Source: Liolophura sinensis
Taxonomy: Eukaryota > Mollusca > Polyplacophora > Chitonida > Chitonidae
DNA length: 64,000 nt
Assembly (NCBI RefSeq): GCF_032854445.1
Contig: NC_088301.1
Coordinates: 17,384,018-17,448,017, forward strand
Direction of reading: 5' to 3'
The notes under the pieces: model-generated
What the model saw: only the letters and a program-made list of their open reading frames with translations
The model's database searches: none
Told to the model about the DNA's origin: nothing
Translations under genes and position numbers: made by a program
Part shown: positions 11,096-22,808 of the stretch, one piece after another
How positions within the stretch are numbered: position 1 is the stretch's first letter
How the letters are laid out: every line of letters starts with the position of its first letter

Positions 11096-13065
11096 CGAGT
11101 CTCTGTAAATAAAACTCTGTAAATCGACTGTTTGAAACGCATAGGCTTTTGTTGTGGGTTAGGACGATCAGAAATCTGGCAAAATCACCACTGATTATGA
11201 CTCATGCACGCATAGTGAGTCTATGTTTTTTATGTTTTGTGACATTTCAAGCCCACACTGTCGATAATTCCTCCCTGAAGATTACATGTACGTTCGACAT
11301 TCGTGATAGTTCACAACACTGAGAGCCAGCATAATCACCAATTCAATCTGCTTGTGTGCAAGAGGATGTGAAATTCACCAAAGTGCTAGAAAACTACAAC
11401 GGAAATGCAGTTTTAGTGTTATTCCTGACCTGCCACCAACAGTAGCGCAAAGACGCTATGATCTCGGTAAAAAGTTAAATGACATGTCTAGGAAAAAGCT
11501 TTCTACTGGAAAATTTACTTATTTATTGATTAGTTTGTTCATAAACTTGTCTAGGACTTGGATAGCAGATCTGGAAAGAGATCTTGTGATTATTAATTAT
11601 GGAGACTCGTTTGGAATTAAGCGGTGTACAAATGTCAGATTCGCCTACATTAAAACAACATCTGTCACATAATCGAAAAAGAAGTTACAGTTATTTATTC
11701 AACAGTGCTCCATCTCAAATTGTTAATCATGGCGTTTACCATTCCCCAAACACCTGTATCTTGGACAGAAGGAGAGTTATCAACCAATAAACCAGACATA
11801 GGCTACAGCTGATACTCTAAACGATACATACAGTGTCTGTAGCATCAAAACGACGCAATAGTTTTGAAGTTAGTGATCAACACTCCAAGTCACTAAAAAG
11901 GAATGTCATAATTTTAAGCTGTTGCCATTTTGTTTTGGTCCATATACATGGTGGATTCAGCTACTGTTCATTTTGTGACGTTGGTCTCCAGTCATTATAT
12001 CACCAGAAAGTAGATGACAAAAAATCGGATTTATAGTAATTTGTTTTACAAGTGGTGCACCAAAATAAGGTTAGGACAAACTGCATCCAGTAACACATCC
12101 AGACTCCACTGCTGTCTCCGCAAATCTACTACATTGTTTTACATTTCAGAATTTCCTGACATACAACTCCTAAACCCTTCTGCGTTTTGGTCCAATACTA
12201 CAAGATATGACATATAATTCATCTATTTATTTTATATTACACAAAAACCTGCAAATAATTTCAAATATGGCAGTGTCCGAAACTTGGCTTAGAGTGCAGT
12301 TGATAGGAAAGTAGGTAACGGGTGTCACTTCCCCCGCAAGACATCCTGGGCTTCGCCCATTCCACCAGCATGCCACTGAGTTTTGAATAATTATAACGTC
12401 ATCTATGTACTATGTACGTCAACTGTATTTGTGCACTTTAACATTAGGAATAAGAAAAAATGTTTTAACTTCATTTCCTTTGTAAAGATGTTAATTTTCG
12501 ACATATCGATATGTGGAGCTTGTGTTGTAACGTATCACTGACTAACAGCATTTTTTTAGCGAGACTGATTTACAGCCAACTGAATATAGGCGACTCGCTG
12601 AAAGAGGAAGACTATAGTATATGCCACCTGTCCCATGCGGTGAATAAACCTATTCTCCTACACCTCCTGAGCAGCCTTCCTTATCCACACTGTAAAAAAC
12701 AGGATTATTTTAGAGTAAAGCTACAGTTACATTCAAAGCCGATTATGTAGTTACATGATGTGTGGAGAATTCAAAGTACAGTGCCACCTTCTTTTCCCAG
12801 CTATAGTGTTGTAAGGGCCCGAACATCAGTCACACACACACTGATGTGATGAATTGTTAAGTGTGTCATAAAACCCATGCATACACACATAACAATACAA
12901 ACTGTATTTTACATAGAATGTTTGTGTTTACCTTATTTTGGCTGCAAAATGATGGTTTCGCTTCGCTCTGTCATAGATCAACATCCCGGGAAGGGAATAT
13001 AGTGAAGAGATATCACATAATGATTTGAAAGCTACCGGTATAGAAGGGGACTGCAGGTTTACACC

Positions 13066-13470
13066 TGGTCTGTCAGTCCGTCAGTACGCCATTTCGTTGG
13101 TTTGCTAGTCCGCCATTCCGTCAATCTGTTAGTCCGTCATTCTGTCAGTCTGCTAGTCCGCCATGCTGTCGGTCTGTTAGTCCGTCATTCTCGTCAGTCT
13201 GTTAGTCTGTCATTCCGTCAGTCTGTTAGTCCGTCATGCTGTCAGTCTGTTAGTCCGAGATTCCGTCAGTCTGTTAGTCCGTCATTCTGGTAATCTGGTA
13301 GTTCTTTATTCAGCCAGACTGTTAGTTCATCATTCTGACAGTTCGTCAATCCGTATGCTTTTCAGTCCAAACTTCCGTGTTTCTGTCATTCAGTCATTCT
13401 GTCAGTCTGTCAGTAAGTCTGTTAGTCGGTCATTTCGTCAATCCGTTAATCCGTCAGTCTTTCAGTCCGT
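13066..13470. repeat. Minisatellite of GTCAGTCTGTTAGTCCGTCATTC-type units
   Basis: About 400 bp of degenerate tandem units of roughly 12 and 24 bases, variants of CAGTCTGTTAGTCCGTCATT. The ORF across it (13102-13293) translates only into a repeated Leu-Val-Arg-His/Ser pattern, so it is a repeat artefact. Confidence 0.85.
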
Positions 13471-13479
13471 AAGGAAATT

Positions 13480-14440
13480 TTGGTCAGGTATCAGTAGCGG
13501 AAGCAGAGAATAAAGACCACAATGCATTGCTCTGGTCACATTTGGGGAGGGGAGGACGATAGCAGCATCGTACCATGGCTTCGTGCCATCACCGGGCGAT
13601 AGAACGATGCTCCGATGATGGCCTTTTCCGGCTATCATAGTTTTTTGTATTATTTTTTGCTTTCAAAACGATCGAACATCCTGAACTGAAGTTTGGTACC
13701 TGGCTTTACCTAGAAAAGTTACAAACGAAGTGCGAGTTTGGGCTGTTTCCTCCATTTTCAACAAAATCATAACCTGTTTAGTTATGTCGTGGATTCCGGC
13801 ATACATATTATCCTGATGTCAAAAACAGTAGTGCACATGTATTGTTTCCACAATATGTACCTTGACTGGAAGCCGGTGAAATACGGCTTCTTGTCAATTT
13901 ACCTCATTCGTGTAGGATCCGCCCTAGATCCGATAAAAATGCTCGTAGGGTGGGCGAATGTTATGCGTAGAGTATATTGTTAGGATCGGGCAGCACTGTG
14001 CGTATAACCCTGCCTATATGTTAAATGAAACCTATAAATAAGACTTTGCTCTGCTGTAAATCTAAGCACCGTGCTTCTTAGAAGACACAGCTTCAACATC
14101 ATACACATAGCTTTAGGTTTCTGTATGTTGTGTGAAAAACAATGCATGCATAAAGGCTTTTCTAAATAGGTTACACGAGGTGATGTATGTGATCATGGTA
14201 TGTTTTCTGCCATCTTATAGTCTCCAATACACGTATGTAGACGCTCAAATACACATAGTACATAAGGACATCTCTACTTGGGGTTTCCTTACTCAGATTT
14301 AATTGATAGAATTTCATCACTAATTGTAACTCTGTTTAATAAAACTGGTCAGTGCTATATTAACGTTTGTCCCATTACATACAAGTGTTACTACTCATTG
14401 GATGTTTCGCTGTTCATCGAAGCTCTTGGGTTTCTCATTA
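13480..14440. other. Non-coding stretch, nothing recognised
   Basis: No domain, repeat or splice-flanked ORF is evident. The 81-aa ORF at 13738-13983 has no recognisable motif. Confidence 0.5.
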
Positions 14441-14443
14441 ATA

Positions 14444-14600
14444 TTGATTGATTTATTTATTTGATTGAAGTTTTACGCCGTACTCAAGAATATTTCACCT
14501 ATACGAGGGCGGCCAGCATTATGGCGGAAATAATCTCCCAGCCATCCAGAGATTGCTGGTAGACATTCCCACGCACGGCTGGAGAGGAAGCCAGCATAAG
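14444..14600 (-). mobile_element. SINE (ACGCCGTACTC-tail family), 3' half
   Basis: On the minus strand this ends in the shared tail ...GCCGCC..ATTCTTGAGTACGGCGTAAA followed by AAATAAATAAAT. The tRNA-like head is missing. The same tail recurs at about 15840, 17618, 19875, 25792, 32262, 32866, 42404 and 63290. Confidence 0.8.
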
Positions 14601-14604
14601 TTGG

Positions 14605-15450
14605 TTCTCATTAGTAACATTTATGTGAAATTCGAGGAAACCATATATCAACAGTGTATAAGTATTAAGATTGTGCCCGCCTGTGACCTTGCAGAAACTA
14701 CTAAGGAGTAATCCTCACCAGGCTAGACCTTTCTCATTGAGTAAACGCTATATTGATGATCTGCTAGCTTTAAGTAATCCGTATGTAGCAAAGACTGTGA
14801 AAGATATATGCCCACCTTCGCTGAATTTAAATGAAACCATAGGCTGCCCCTATGGTATATCTTATCTGGACTCATTTTGCACAAAGACCAAAACGGATTT
14901 CTCTCGCAGACTTCACGACAGGAGGGATAGCTTCAACTTTGATATTATAAATTGTCCTTACTTGGGCAGCAATATACCGAAGTGTCCTGCATATGGTGTG
15001 TACATATCCCGCCTTGTAGCAATTGTCAGATCCTGTGTGTTATGTGACGATTTCAATCAACGTCAAACTTTATGACTGCCAAAACTTGTGTGTCAAAGTT
15101 ATGCCATCAACCACCTTCACTGCAACTTTTTTAAGTTTTACAATGAGTTTTATTCTAAGGAAATATGGACACAACGTCCAAATCCCTGCCTCTCTATTGC
15201 ATGCTTGAATCAAAATCGCTGGGGTCTATATATTCATCGGGTTGAATTAGATCTCTGCGTTGGATATATAAACAGTTGCAATCAAAGTGCAGCGGAGATA
15301 CTGTACATATTTTATCACTGACAACTTATATTCTAGCATGGCACATGTACGTGATTTGAATACTGATTATTGGAAACTGTTGATTCCTTCTCTTTGTGTG
15401 ATTCCGTCCTATGTTCGTACTTTATATTCTTTCTTAGTTCCTTGGTGATT
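14605..15450 (+). pseudogene. Decayed reverse transcriptase fragment in a duplicated intron segment
   Basis: The ORF 14671-15075 contains RYIDDLLALSNP, then ISYLDSF, then RRLHDRRDSFNF, then SNIPKCPAYGVYISRLV. This is the C-terminal half of an RT of the kind with YIDD, a following YLD block and a Y-x-K/R-R-D block, common in aquatic animals. I think it is Penelope-like but cannot assign a clade. A second copy at 58845-59260 plus 60824-61225 keeps the preceding IPMG block, which this copy has lost through a ~40-bp deletion. The copies lie at the same place relative to the receptor TM exon, so the insertion predates the duplication. Confidence 0.6.
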
Positions 15451-15787
15451 TGTGTTAAATGTGATTCTGAGAATTGGCCTTGCGATTTTTATTGACCTGG
15501 AACGTTCATCTTGACTGACGGCTGGTATACGATTGTCTGTTTCGAAGGCATTAGAGTTAAGCGTTTGCTACAGCCTTTTTCTCTTTATACTTCTACGGCA
15601 TTTACACCAAAGATCGGGACATTTAAATGAACAATGAAGTTTATATATTGTTTATGTAAGAAAACCAGGCTTTTGGATTTTGCTGAACTAAAATGTTTAC
15701 ATAGATTGTCATCGACGGAATTGAACTTCTACCTACAGCAATGTTGGTAACGTTGTCTAAAAGTTTTGAAAACATTTAATATAGAAT

Positions 15788-16075
15788 CTTATATCCTCTG
15801 TTCTAGGAGCTAACACTATACGACCCCAGTATTCAGAGACCTACGCACCGAGGGGGTTAGCACTCGCAAACTAAAAAGCCTCTCATCATTGCGGTCATTG
15901 AGAGCACAAGTGTAGCTCACGCTGGCTTCCTCTCTGGCTATGCCCGAATTTCTCTGACCATCGTATAAGTGTAATATTCTTGAATGCTGCGTAAAAAAAA
16001 ACACTCAAACAAATAAATATATCCTCTATGCCAGGAGTTCATAGCATACGATCCCATATCCTCCGCTCCCGTTGT
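15788..16075. repeat. Remnant minisatellite (CCAGGAGCTAACA..CGACCCTATATCCTCTA units) with a SINE inside
   Basis: Two or three units matching the long array at 61220-61870 flank a + strand SINE (~15840-16020) that ends TATTCTTGAATGCTGCGTAA then AAATAAATAT. Order and neighbours match those in front of the intact TM exon at 61923, which supports segmental duplication. Confidence 0.7.
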
Positions 16076-16123
16076 AAGTAATTATTGGCAAGTTTGCGTT
16101 TCTTGTAACGTTTCAAATATTTC

Positions 16124-16200
16124 GGCCAGCTATCCGAATTACACGGGAGTAATTGCCGGAAGCGCTGCCGGAATCTCCACTGTCTTGATCATATCATGAT
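16124..16200 (+). pseudogene. Decayed transmembrane exon of the receptor (paralogue of 61923-62025)
   Basis: The block encoding NYTGVIAGSAAGIS matches the intact TM exon, but the acceptor AG is replaced and the hydrophobic part is shortened and runs into a TGA. The GTAAAT donor is at the corresponding position (16201). It is followed 200 bp later by a decayed tail exon. Confidence 0.75.
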
Positions 16201-16403
16201 GTAAATCTGCACTTGTTTTTTATGACGTGTGCAATGGCTTTGTGATTAATATCCACTACTGCTCAGATTTTCTTTGAAGAACCGAATAGGTCTAAAATTT
16301 GGCATATGTATAGTTTGACGATTTCACTTTTCAATACACATGCACGCTGATATTCAGTTTTTTGTTGTTGTTCGAAGAATAAGCATCACGTTCCTTCTTT
16401 TAG

Positions 16404-16485
16404 CAGGAGGATTCCACGACACATACAAACAGGTGGCGCTGTGAGCTCTAACGCAAACAGAATTCTAGCACCAGACAGCTGCATT
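16404..16485 (+). pseudogene. Decayed cytoplasmic-tail exon (paralogue of 62243-62444)
   Basis: After TTTTAG, the sequence around ACAGGTGGCGCT and CAAACAG aligns with the start of the intact tail exon, but with a TGA in frame, after which similarity is lost. No Tyr motifs remain. Confidence 0.6.
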
Positions 16486-16489
16486 CCTA

Positions 16490-17610
16490 CAGAAACCATG
16501 TATAGAAATTGATACAATAGAAGGGATGCAAATTCGAATAGAGGAATTCTAATGAAGATTTTCTAAGAATTTTCAGGTTTTCTAAGAAAACTTGTGGAAT
16601 ATCGAACGAATAAAAAAAACGGAGCGATGTAAAATTTTCACTGTAAATGATCAACATTATAAAGCGGTCTTATCATCTGTGGCACAGACATGTTTATCAC
16701 GCGTTTAAATGTTACACATTTGTTTTTTTTCCAGTGCTTTATTATATAAGGATTTGTATATTTGCCGTACATATGTCTCTATAGTTTTTGTATGTACTGG
16801 TAAACCCGTCTTCCTGTGCATGTATTTACTACCATTGCACAGATGTCTCGTTAAACATAAACTCATTGTTTGAACAAAACCGTCTGGCATTGCCAATGTA
16901 TTCACCGATTGTTAATCCACTTCGCTAATTAATTTGATTTAAAGGGAGCTTTCTCTCGGCACAGACTTGTGTTCTGTTAATCTGTAGTTTTTGCTGAATG
17001 AAAACAAAAGAAACTAGCCAAATGGCTGATTGAATCATGTCACTTGTCATTCAGACGAGTTAAGTGGATAATGTTGTCCGGTGGATTTAGCCAGTCCTCT
17101 TTTTGCCGAGTGACAATCAAATGAGGAAGACTTCAGCACGATGCCAACCTGGGTTTAGACTTTCTAATCACTCAACAGTGTCAGTTGGAACTAAAGACCA
17201 CATATACGCATTCTCAAAAGTTCTCGGCTAATTTAGTTTTCTGTTGGATGTAATACATCATATCAGATACTTATACAGTACAGCAAATATAAGAACAAAC
17301 TACTTAGACTGTTCAATGCCACACGCTTTCATGAATAGGGGCACCTGCTGGAAACCAGCCTATTCCTGAATGTTTCTTGAGAACTGCTCACTCTCATCTA
17401 CCCACGAGGCTTAAAATCATCCTAAAGTCATATTATTTTTTATAAAGGGCAAGCAGGTGAGTATTAAGAAAATAAATCTAGCATGTGCCATTGTCCATCA
17501 AGTGTAAAATAGAATCCCAACCTTGCCTTTTTCAAAAATATCAAAATATTAAACAACGATGCTTTTGAGCATAACTCAGATGCCTTTTTGATGAACCATG
17601 CATCACTTTG
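16490..17610. other. Non-coding stretch, nothing recognised
   Basis: AT-rich sequence with only short ORFs (for example 16705-16905, no motif). No repeat structure noticed. Confidence 0.45.
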
Positions 17611-17617
17611 TGTTTAT

Positions 17618-18070
17618 TAATCTATTTATTTATTCCTATTTTTTATTCATTTGAGTTTTACGCCATAGGAAGGGATATTTCACCTTTGAGACGGCAGCAG
17701 ACATTGTGATGAGAGTAAACCAGGCAGGGCACGGGGACACCCACGGCCATCCGCTGGTTACTGCAAGATCTTCCAACGTTAGCCGGACTTAAACTCACAG
17801 CTGTCGCATTGGTAAGGGGTTAATGAGTCTTTGTGTCACGCTGGCACGCTAACTCCACGGCCACGGAGGCCACCGCTCGGGATTTTTTCACTTGTACAAT
17901 GATAGTCAGATTCATGCTTAGAGGAAAGTAGAAGAGCATGTGCTAAACCAGCGCCCTTTGGCAATTGACTGACGAAGTTTTGTATGAGTGATGTACAGAT
18001 CTGCACACCATAATGGTGTGAGACAAGTGGCCTATAACGAGCATTTGCACGATGGTAGAAGAATATACAA
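17618..18070 (-). mobile_element. SINE with tRNA-like head plus a second SINE-related unit upstream
   Basis: 17618-17875 is close to a full-length SINE on the minus strand, from GGCCTCCGTGGCCGTGG to an ATTTATT-type tail. It is preceded (17880-18070) by a block also present at 63481-63655, containing GTGCAGATCTGTACATCAC and TTGCCAAAGG. The pair looks dimeric or nested. The 108-aa ORF here is a translation of the SINE. Confidence 0.7.
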
Positions 18071-18142
18071 ACAACCTGTTCATAAAAATACCTCTGTGTT
18101 AATGTAATTTTGTTGTAGTCTACTTGAGGAATTAATCCCCAA

Positions 18143-18330
18143 TTTTGCACAACCATTATCAAACATTTTAGTAGCTATGGAGTTTTCATCAGATTTAACA
18201 CATATTAATTACCTCTACTTTAAGGTTATTTGACTGAAAGCTATAATGTCCCTGTCCAAAGCCTCTTGCACAACCTTTATCAAACATTTCAGGAGTTAGA
18301 CATATTTCATCAGATTTAACACATATTATT
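18143..18330. repeat. Two-copy ~125-bp tandem duplication
   Basis: TTGCACAACC.TTATCAAACATTT and CATCAGATTTAACACATATTA occur twice, at about 18143-18211 and 18268-18330. Confidence 0.7.
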
Positions 18331-18334
18331 TTAC

Positions 18335-19125
18335 CCTAACGAGCCATCCCAATCCCTTCGACGTTATTTTATTCAAATGTACTCGCTCAGTTATGCTTAA
18401 AGCTGGTACAAGCTCACCTAACATCCGTAGTGAGGGAAGACAGGAATTCTGCATATTTTATGCCTATTGATCTTCGTAAATATGAGTTTAATGTAAAGAA
18501 TATATATTAACGTTTAAATCAGCAGGTAAATTTAATCTAATTTGTGTGGAGTGCCTGCACGTCAGTAATATCAAAACTCGCCTTAATTTTCCGAAAGGGG
18601 ATTGCGTTATTACGAACCGAATGTATATGTTCCATTGTCCCAAAATTGTGTTACCATGATTACATATAGTAGAAGAAAACTGTCATACAATAGGGATATC
18701 GAACATTGTCGGGTCACAGCCGATACATACACAAACATATAGAACAAAAGTGATTTAATTGTTACGTGCAGGGTTTTTTTCATATCATTTATGTATTTAC
18801 TATTCTTTTAAGTGGATGCCTACGGTTTGCTTTTTTGAAAGGCGGCTTTACGACAACATAGGCATATGTAATAGTGAAAACAGACGGGGACTTTAACATT
18901 GAAAAGTCTTTTGAAATGTTCAGGTATAAATATTCGTGATGTGAGTAACCACACGAACACAGACGACAGAGCTTGCTCTTGGAGGGTCAGAGGGTCAATG
19001 GTGCTGAATAAGCTCACCAAGCGTGTCCTTATGTATACTGGCACAGAGATGAACACTGACGACACTGGTTTACCAGCTGCATGTAGATTTATACACAACT
19101 GTGACGGCGTCTCCTATGTTGTCTT
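18335..19125. other. Non-coding stretch, nothing recognised
   Basis: ORFs on both strands at 18820-19171 overlap each other and show no domain. No repeat noticed. Confidence 0.45.
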
Positions 19126-19352
19126 CCTTAGTCCATATGTGGCTTGTAGTTATCAGAATAAGCTCTGGTGATCGTCCACACACCTCAGTGAACTTGTTCA
19201 GTAGATGTGGGAAGAATTTTACACCTGTACAGATTAGTTTTCAGAAAGTGATATACTGTGAGAATTCCTACTGTGTGGCAAATTACTTCAGGGCAGAATA
19301 GAGTTCAGTAATATAAACTGCCCTTAGAACTGAATAGGGATTGCCCCTAAAC

Positions 19353-19413
19353 ATGGAGGATTACAAGAAACTGATTACCTGAGCTCTTCTTCTTGTGATG
19401 GGTATAACATTTG
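19353..19413 (+). pseudogene. Duplicate signal-peptide exon with a premature stop
   Basis: The same 61-bp length, ATG context and GTAAGT donor as 9457-9517, and reads MEDYKKLIT before a TGA. Read through the stop, the hydrophobic LLLVMGITF core is still there. The lesion is a single codon, so this copy was probably functional until fairly recently. Confidence 0.75.
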
Positions 19414-19874
19414 GTAAGTGTATTACTTACTGAGTTAGAATGTATTTGTTCAACATTTGTCACTGTGGAAAATGTACAGCGACACATTGATTGTCGCTTA
19501 TGTAGTGAAGTTATCTTTAAGATTTAAAACCGGTACAGCCATTATGTTGACAGATGAGGAAATAAATGTGACTTTCTCTTATCTCCTTGCGTGGCTTCAG
19601 GCTTTTAAATGACATTTTTCCTACTTATTGGTGTTGGCTTGAACACGTTGGCGATGTGTTTCCACTTCTGCTTTCTTACTTCTCCATGCTGATGACAGCA
19701 GCCGTAAAGTCACCATACTGCAAACAGCTATTTATTTAATGGTTAGTTTATTCATAAACTTGTCTAGGACTTGAATAGCAGATCTCCAAAGAGGTCTTGC
19801 GACTATCATTTATGGAGACCAGTTTGGGACGGAGTTGCCAGATTTGCTTACATTAAAATAACATCTGTAACATA

Positions 19875-19960
19875 ATTTATTTATTTCATTGGTGTTTTAC
19901 GCCCTACTCAAGAATATTTCACCTATACGACGGCGGCCAGCATTATGTCACGGAGGCCCT
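19875..19960 (-). mobile_element. SINE 3' fragment
   Basis: Carries only the tail block (ACGCC.TACTCAAGAATATTTCACC) and the adjacent GGCGGCCAGCATTATG on the + strand. Same family as 14444-14600. Confidence 0.75.
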
Positions 19961-21232
19961 TCTGTAACATAATCAAGAAAGCAGTCACAGTTACTCATTA
20001 GTGAGCCATCTCACATTACTAATCATGACGTTTACACCTGTATCTTGAAGAGGAGGCGAGTTATGAAACCAATAACCCGGACATAGGCCATAGCTGAGAC
20101 ACCAGAAGATACACACAGTATCTGTAGCATCAAAACGGCGCAATGGCTTGGAAGTTAGCACTCCAAGTCATTGATAAGAAATGTCATCATTTTAACCTGT
20201 TTCCATTTTGTTTTGGTCCGTGTAAATGATGGATTCAGCTACTGTTTATTTTGTAAGTTGTTCTCCAGTGCTGTATTAGCAGAAAGAAGATGATTTAGAC
20301 TATTTTGTTTTACAGTAGGTGCACAACAATGGGTTTAGGACAAACTCCATCTAGTAACACATCCAGTCTCCACTGTTGTCTTTGCGCATCATCTACAATG
20401 TTTTTCATTACAGAATTTCCTGACATGCAACTCTAAAATCCTTCTGTCGATTGATCCTATACTACAAAATATAACATATGCTTACATATATTTATTTTAT
20501 ATTACACTACAACTTGTGAACAATTTCAAATACGGCAGTGTCAGAAACAGGGCTTAGAGTGAAGTTGATAAGAGATTAGGTATCTGGTGTCACTTTCCTC
20601 CAAGACATACAAGAGCATGCCACTCGGTTTTGAATAATTCTGACGTCACCCATGTCAGTGATGTATTGCCGTCGAAACTGTGCCTGTGCAGTTTAACGTT
20701 ATTACTTAAAAAATATGATCTAACTTCATTTTCTTTGTAAGGATATGAATTTTTAATATATCGATGTGTAGAGCTCGTGTTGTAACGTACCACTGACTAA
20801 AGGCAATTTACAGAGTATGACTGATTTACAGCCAGCTGAATATAGGCGACTCGCTAAAAGTAACAGACCATTGTGTATGCCATCAGTCCCATGCTGGTGA
20901 ATATAACAATTCTCCTACCCCTCCTGAGTAGCCTTACCTGACCTCACTGTAAAAATAGTTGACGGTAAGACCTAAACTGCTCTCCCATCTAATGCCGATT
21001 GTGCAGTAACATAAAGTGTGGAGAATTAAAAGTACAGTGCCGTCTTGTGTGTTTTCACAGCTATAATGCTACAAGGGCCCAAACATCAAGCACACACACA
21101 TTGATGTGATGAACTGTTAAGTGTGGCATAAATCCCGTGGATACATAATACACCGGTCCATTTTCGCCGCGTAGGCCACACCTCCCTTGCCGACGCCATA
21201 GCAACGCCCAAGGTCGGACATAAAATGTAAAC

Positions 21233-21516
21233 ATGGCGGCCGGTTCAAATTTCAACTTGCTGCCTCAGGAAATTTCTACCGATTATTTTGGCGATGCCAA
21301 CGTTTTAACCAAGCGTGCAAAAGAGAGGGGGTATAATTTTTTCGTTAATGGTTACGTTCATGCGCTCAAAGTGAACAGTTCCAGTAAAAATATTGTCGAT
21401 ATCAGTGCTAAATGCTATCGTTCTATGAGGAAAAGCGAGCAACCTCATCGAATTGACATGACGATTCATACCCAGGAGAGAAGAATCACGGACAGTCATT
21501 GTTCATGTAAAGCTGG
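21233..21516 (+). CDS. SWIM-finger protein, exon 1
   Basis: ATG at 21233, then FNLLPQEISTDYFGDANVL, then HRIDMTIHTQERRITDSHCSCKAG. CSC are the first two zinc ligands of a SWIM finger (CxC...CxH). The exon ends at a GTATGT donor (21517) inside a Gly codon, phase 2, and joins exon 2 in frame to give CSCKAG-ITGLCSHA. Proteins of this type in animals typically continue into a YqaJ-like exonuclease domain and are often carried by transposons. Nuclear DNA binding is inferred. Confidence 0.75.
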
Positions 21517-21912
21517 GTATGTGTGCTTTTCCTGTTTATGTAGTGAATTGGTGTATAATTATAAATATCTTGTAATGTTCATAAATGTAGATTTAAGTTT
21601 AACATGCTGCGGCAGGTATTTTAACTGTTGTCGTTGTTGTTTCGACGTTAGACTTGGATTTAGACTTATAGTTTGTTATCCAAAGCGCGTTGGCGCCTTC
21701 AATTTTGTTGTATACGTTATAAAATAAAATCTGTACCATAGAAACTAATAGAGACCTAGCTTGTACTTCTAATTCTGAGGTTAAGACTGTCCAGCGATGG
21801 TTCACTTACGTTGTATATTTGCATACTACGAAAAAATATTCGGAGCTGTTGAGCCCATAAGCTAACTCACACTAGTGTTATGGTACCGGTATCTTCTTTT
21901 TTATTTTTACAG

Positions 21913-22146
21913 AATAACTGGGCTATGTTCTCATGCTGTTAGCGTCGTCTACACAGTTGGCCACTATAAACGTTTGGGACTGAAAGATATCCCTTCACAT
22001 CTGGCTTGTACCAGTTTGCCTCAACAGTGGCACAAACCGCGGGGCCCAAAGATCAATGCCGAGCCCGTAGCTGCAATAGTTTTCGCTAAACCAAGGCCAA
22101 CACCTCGCCGAAAAAGGCCAGTGTGTTGTTCTACACCAACACTTAG
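21913..22146 (+). CDS. SWIM-finger protein, exon 2
   Basis: After TTTTTACAG the frame supplies CSHA, the last two SWIM ligands, then a basic linker including LPQQWHKPRGPKINAEP and RPTPRRKRPVC. Ends at a GTAATT donor (22147) in phase 2. The next exon at 22498 continues the phase. Intron 2 contains a V-type SINE at 22200-22390. Confidence 0.75.
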
Positions 22147-22199
22147 GTAATTATTAACCGCAGTGTGAACAGCAGTGCAAAATCCTTCCTCTCATCACT

Positions 22200-22390
22200 G
22201 ACCAGCCTGTGCAGCTCAGTTTATTGGCCTGTAGAGCATCACTAATTGGCTGAGAGAACCAGGTTAAACCCTGTCAATTCAGTAGGAGCTGCTGTTAGGG
22301 TAGCCTGGTTGGCCAGGTGTCCGCATGATGTGACCTAATAAGCAGATTTACAAGCGCCGTCAATCGCCAGACCACAAAGGCCTCATATTT
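22200..22390 (+). mobile_element. V-type SINE, copy 1 (in SWIM gene intron)
   Basis: A tRNA-like head with TTGGCCTGTAGAGCATC (A-box-like) and GGTTAAACCCTG (B-box-like), then CTGGTTGGCCAGGTGTCCGC and ATGTGACC. These blocks are shared with 35665-35935 (+) and 24620-24860 (-). Confidence 0.65.
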
Positions 22391-22497
22391 TTTTTTAAAA
22401 TGTTTTCCATCAAGCAACAAATCAAGTCATCAGTGCACTTTTTGCGACAGAACCTGATAGTTTTTTGTGACAGAAAGTGTTATATTTTTACCAACAG

Positions 22498-22639
22498 GAT
22501 CCCAGAATTGAAGGAAGATGACATAAAGAAGTTGAAAGTAGACAAGTCCACACCACTATCATATTTACTGCAAGATGAACTGCACACAGAAAAAACAGAG
22601 TATGGAATTGTGCAGAAGGGCTCAATGTTACCTTTACAG
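22498..22639 (+). CDS. SWIM-finger protein, exon 3 (last clear exon)
   Basis: After CCAACAG the frame reads IPELKEDDIKKLKVDKST and ends GIVQKGSMLPLQ at a GTCTGT donor (22640), phase 0. This corresponds to the linker before the expected nuclease domain. No YqaJ-like motifs follow. A possible terminal exon at 22809-22919 would add 36 residues only, so the protein appears truncated. Confidence 0.65.
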
Positions 22640-22808
22640 GTCTGTATAACAATAACAAGAAATTAATTATTTTTGGGTTAGGATCCTTTAATACACTTCA
22701 AGTATATTACAAATCCATCAGTCCACACCAGATGAACAATCGATCATAGTCATCCATATATCTCGATCATTTATAATGGTTTTTTTTTTTACACAATTTC
22801 CACATCAG

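Larger units (their letters stand above)
9240..12900. repeat. Host segmental duplication, copy A
   Basis: Blocks around 9240-9600 and 11520-12850 align with 19130-19520 and 19725-21147 at what looks like 75-85% identity by eye. Within copy A, 10040-10160 also resembles 11540-11660 (a motif containing ATGGAGACTAGTTT). Apart from exon 9457-9517, no ORF in this stretch looks coding. Confidence 0.7.
19130..21147. repeat. Host segmental duplication, copy B
   Basis: Aligns in blocks with copy A (9240-12900). The copies stop matching near 21147, where the SWIM/THAP element begins. A SINE 3' end (19875-19960, minus) is inserted in copy B only. Confidence 0.7.

Noticed and set aside
13102-13293. 63-codon ORF with Leu-Val-Arg-His/Ser repeats
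   Set aside because: Translation of a minisatellite.
13066-13470. CRISPR-like array
   Set aside because: Units are contiguous and degenerate with no unique spacers; same for 61220-61870 and 63655-63960.
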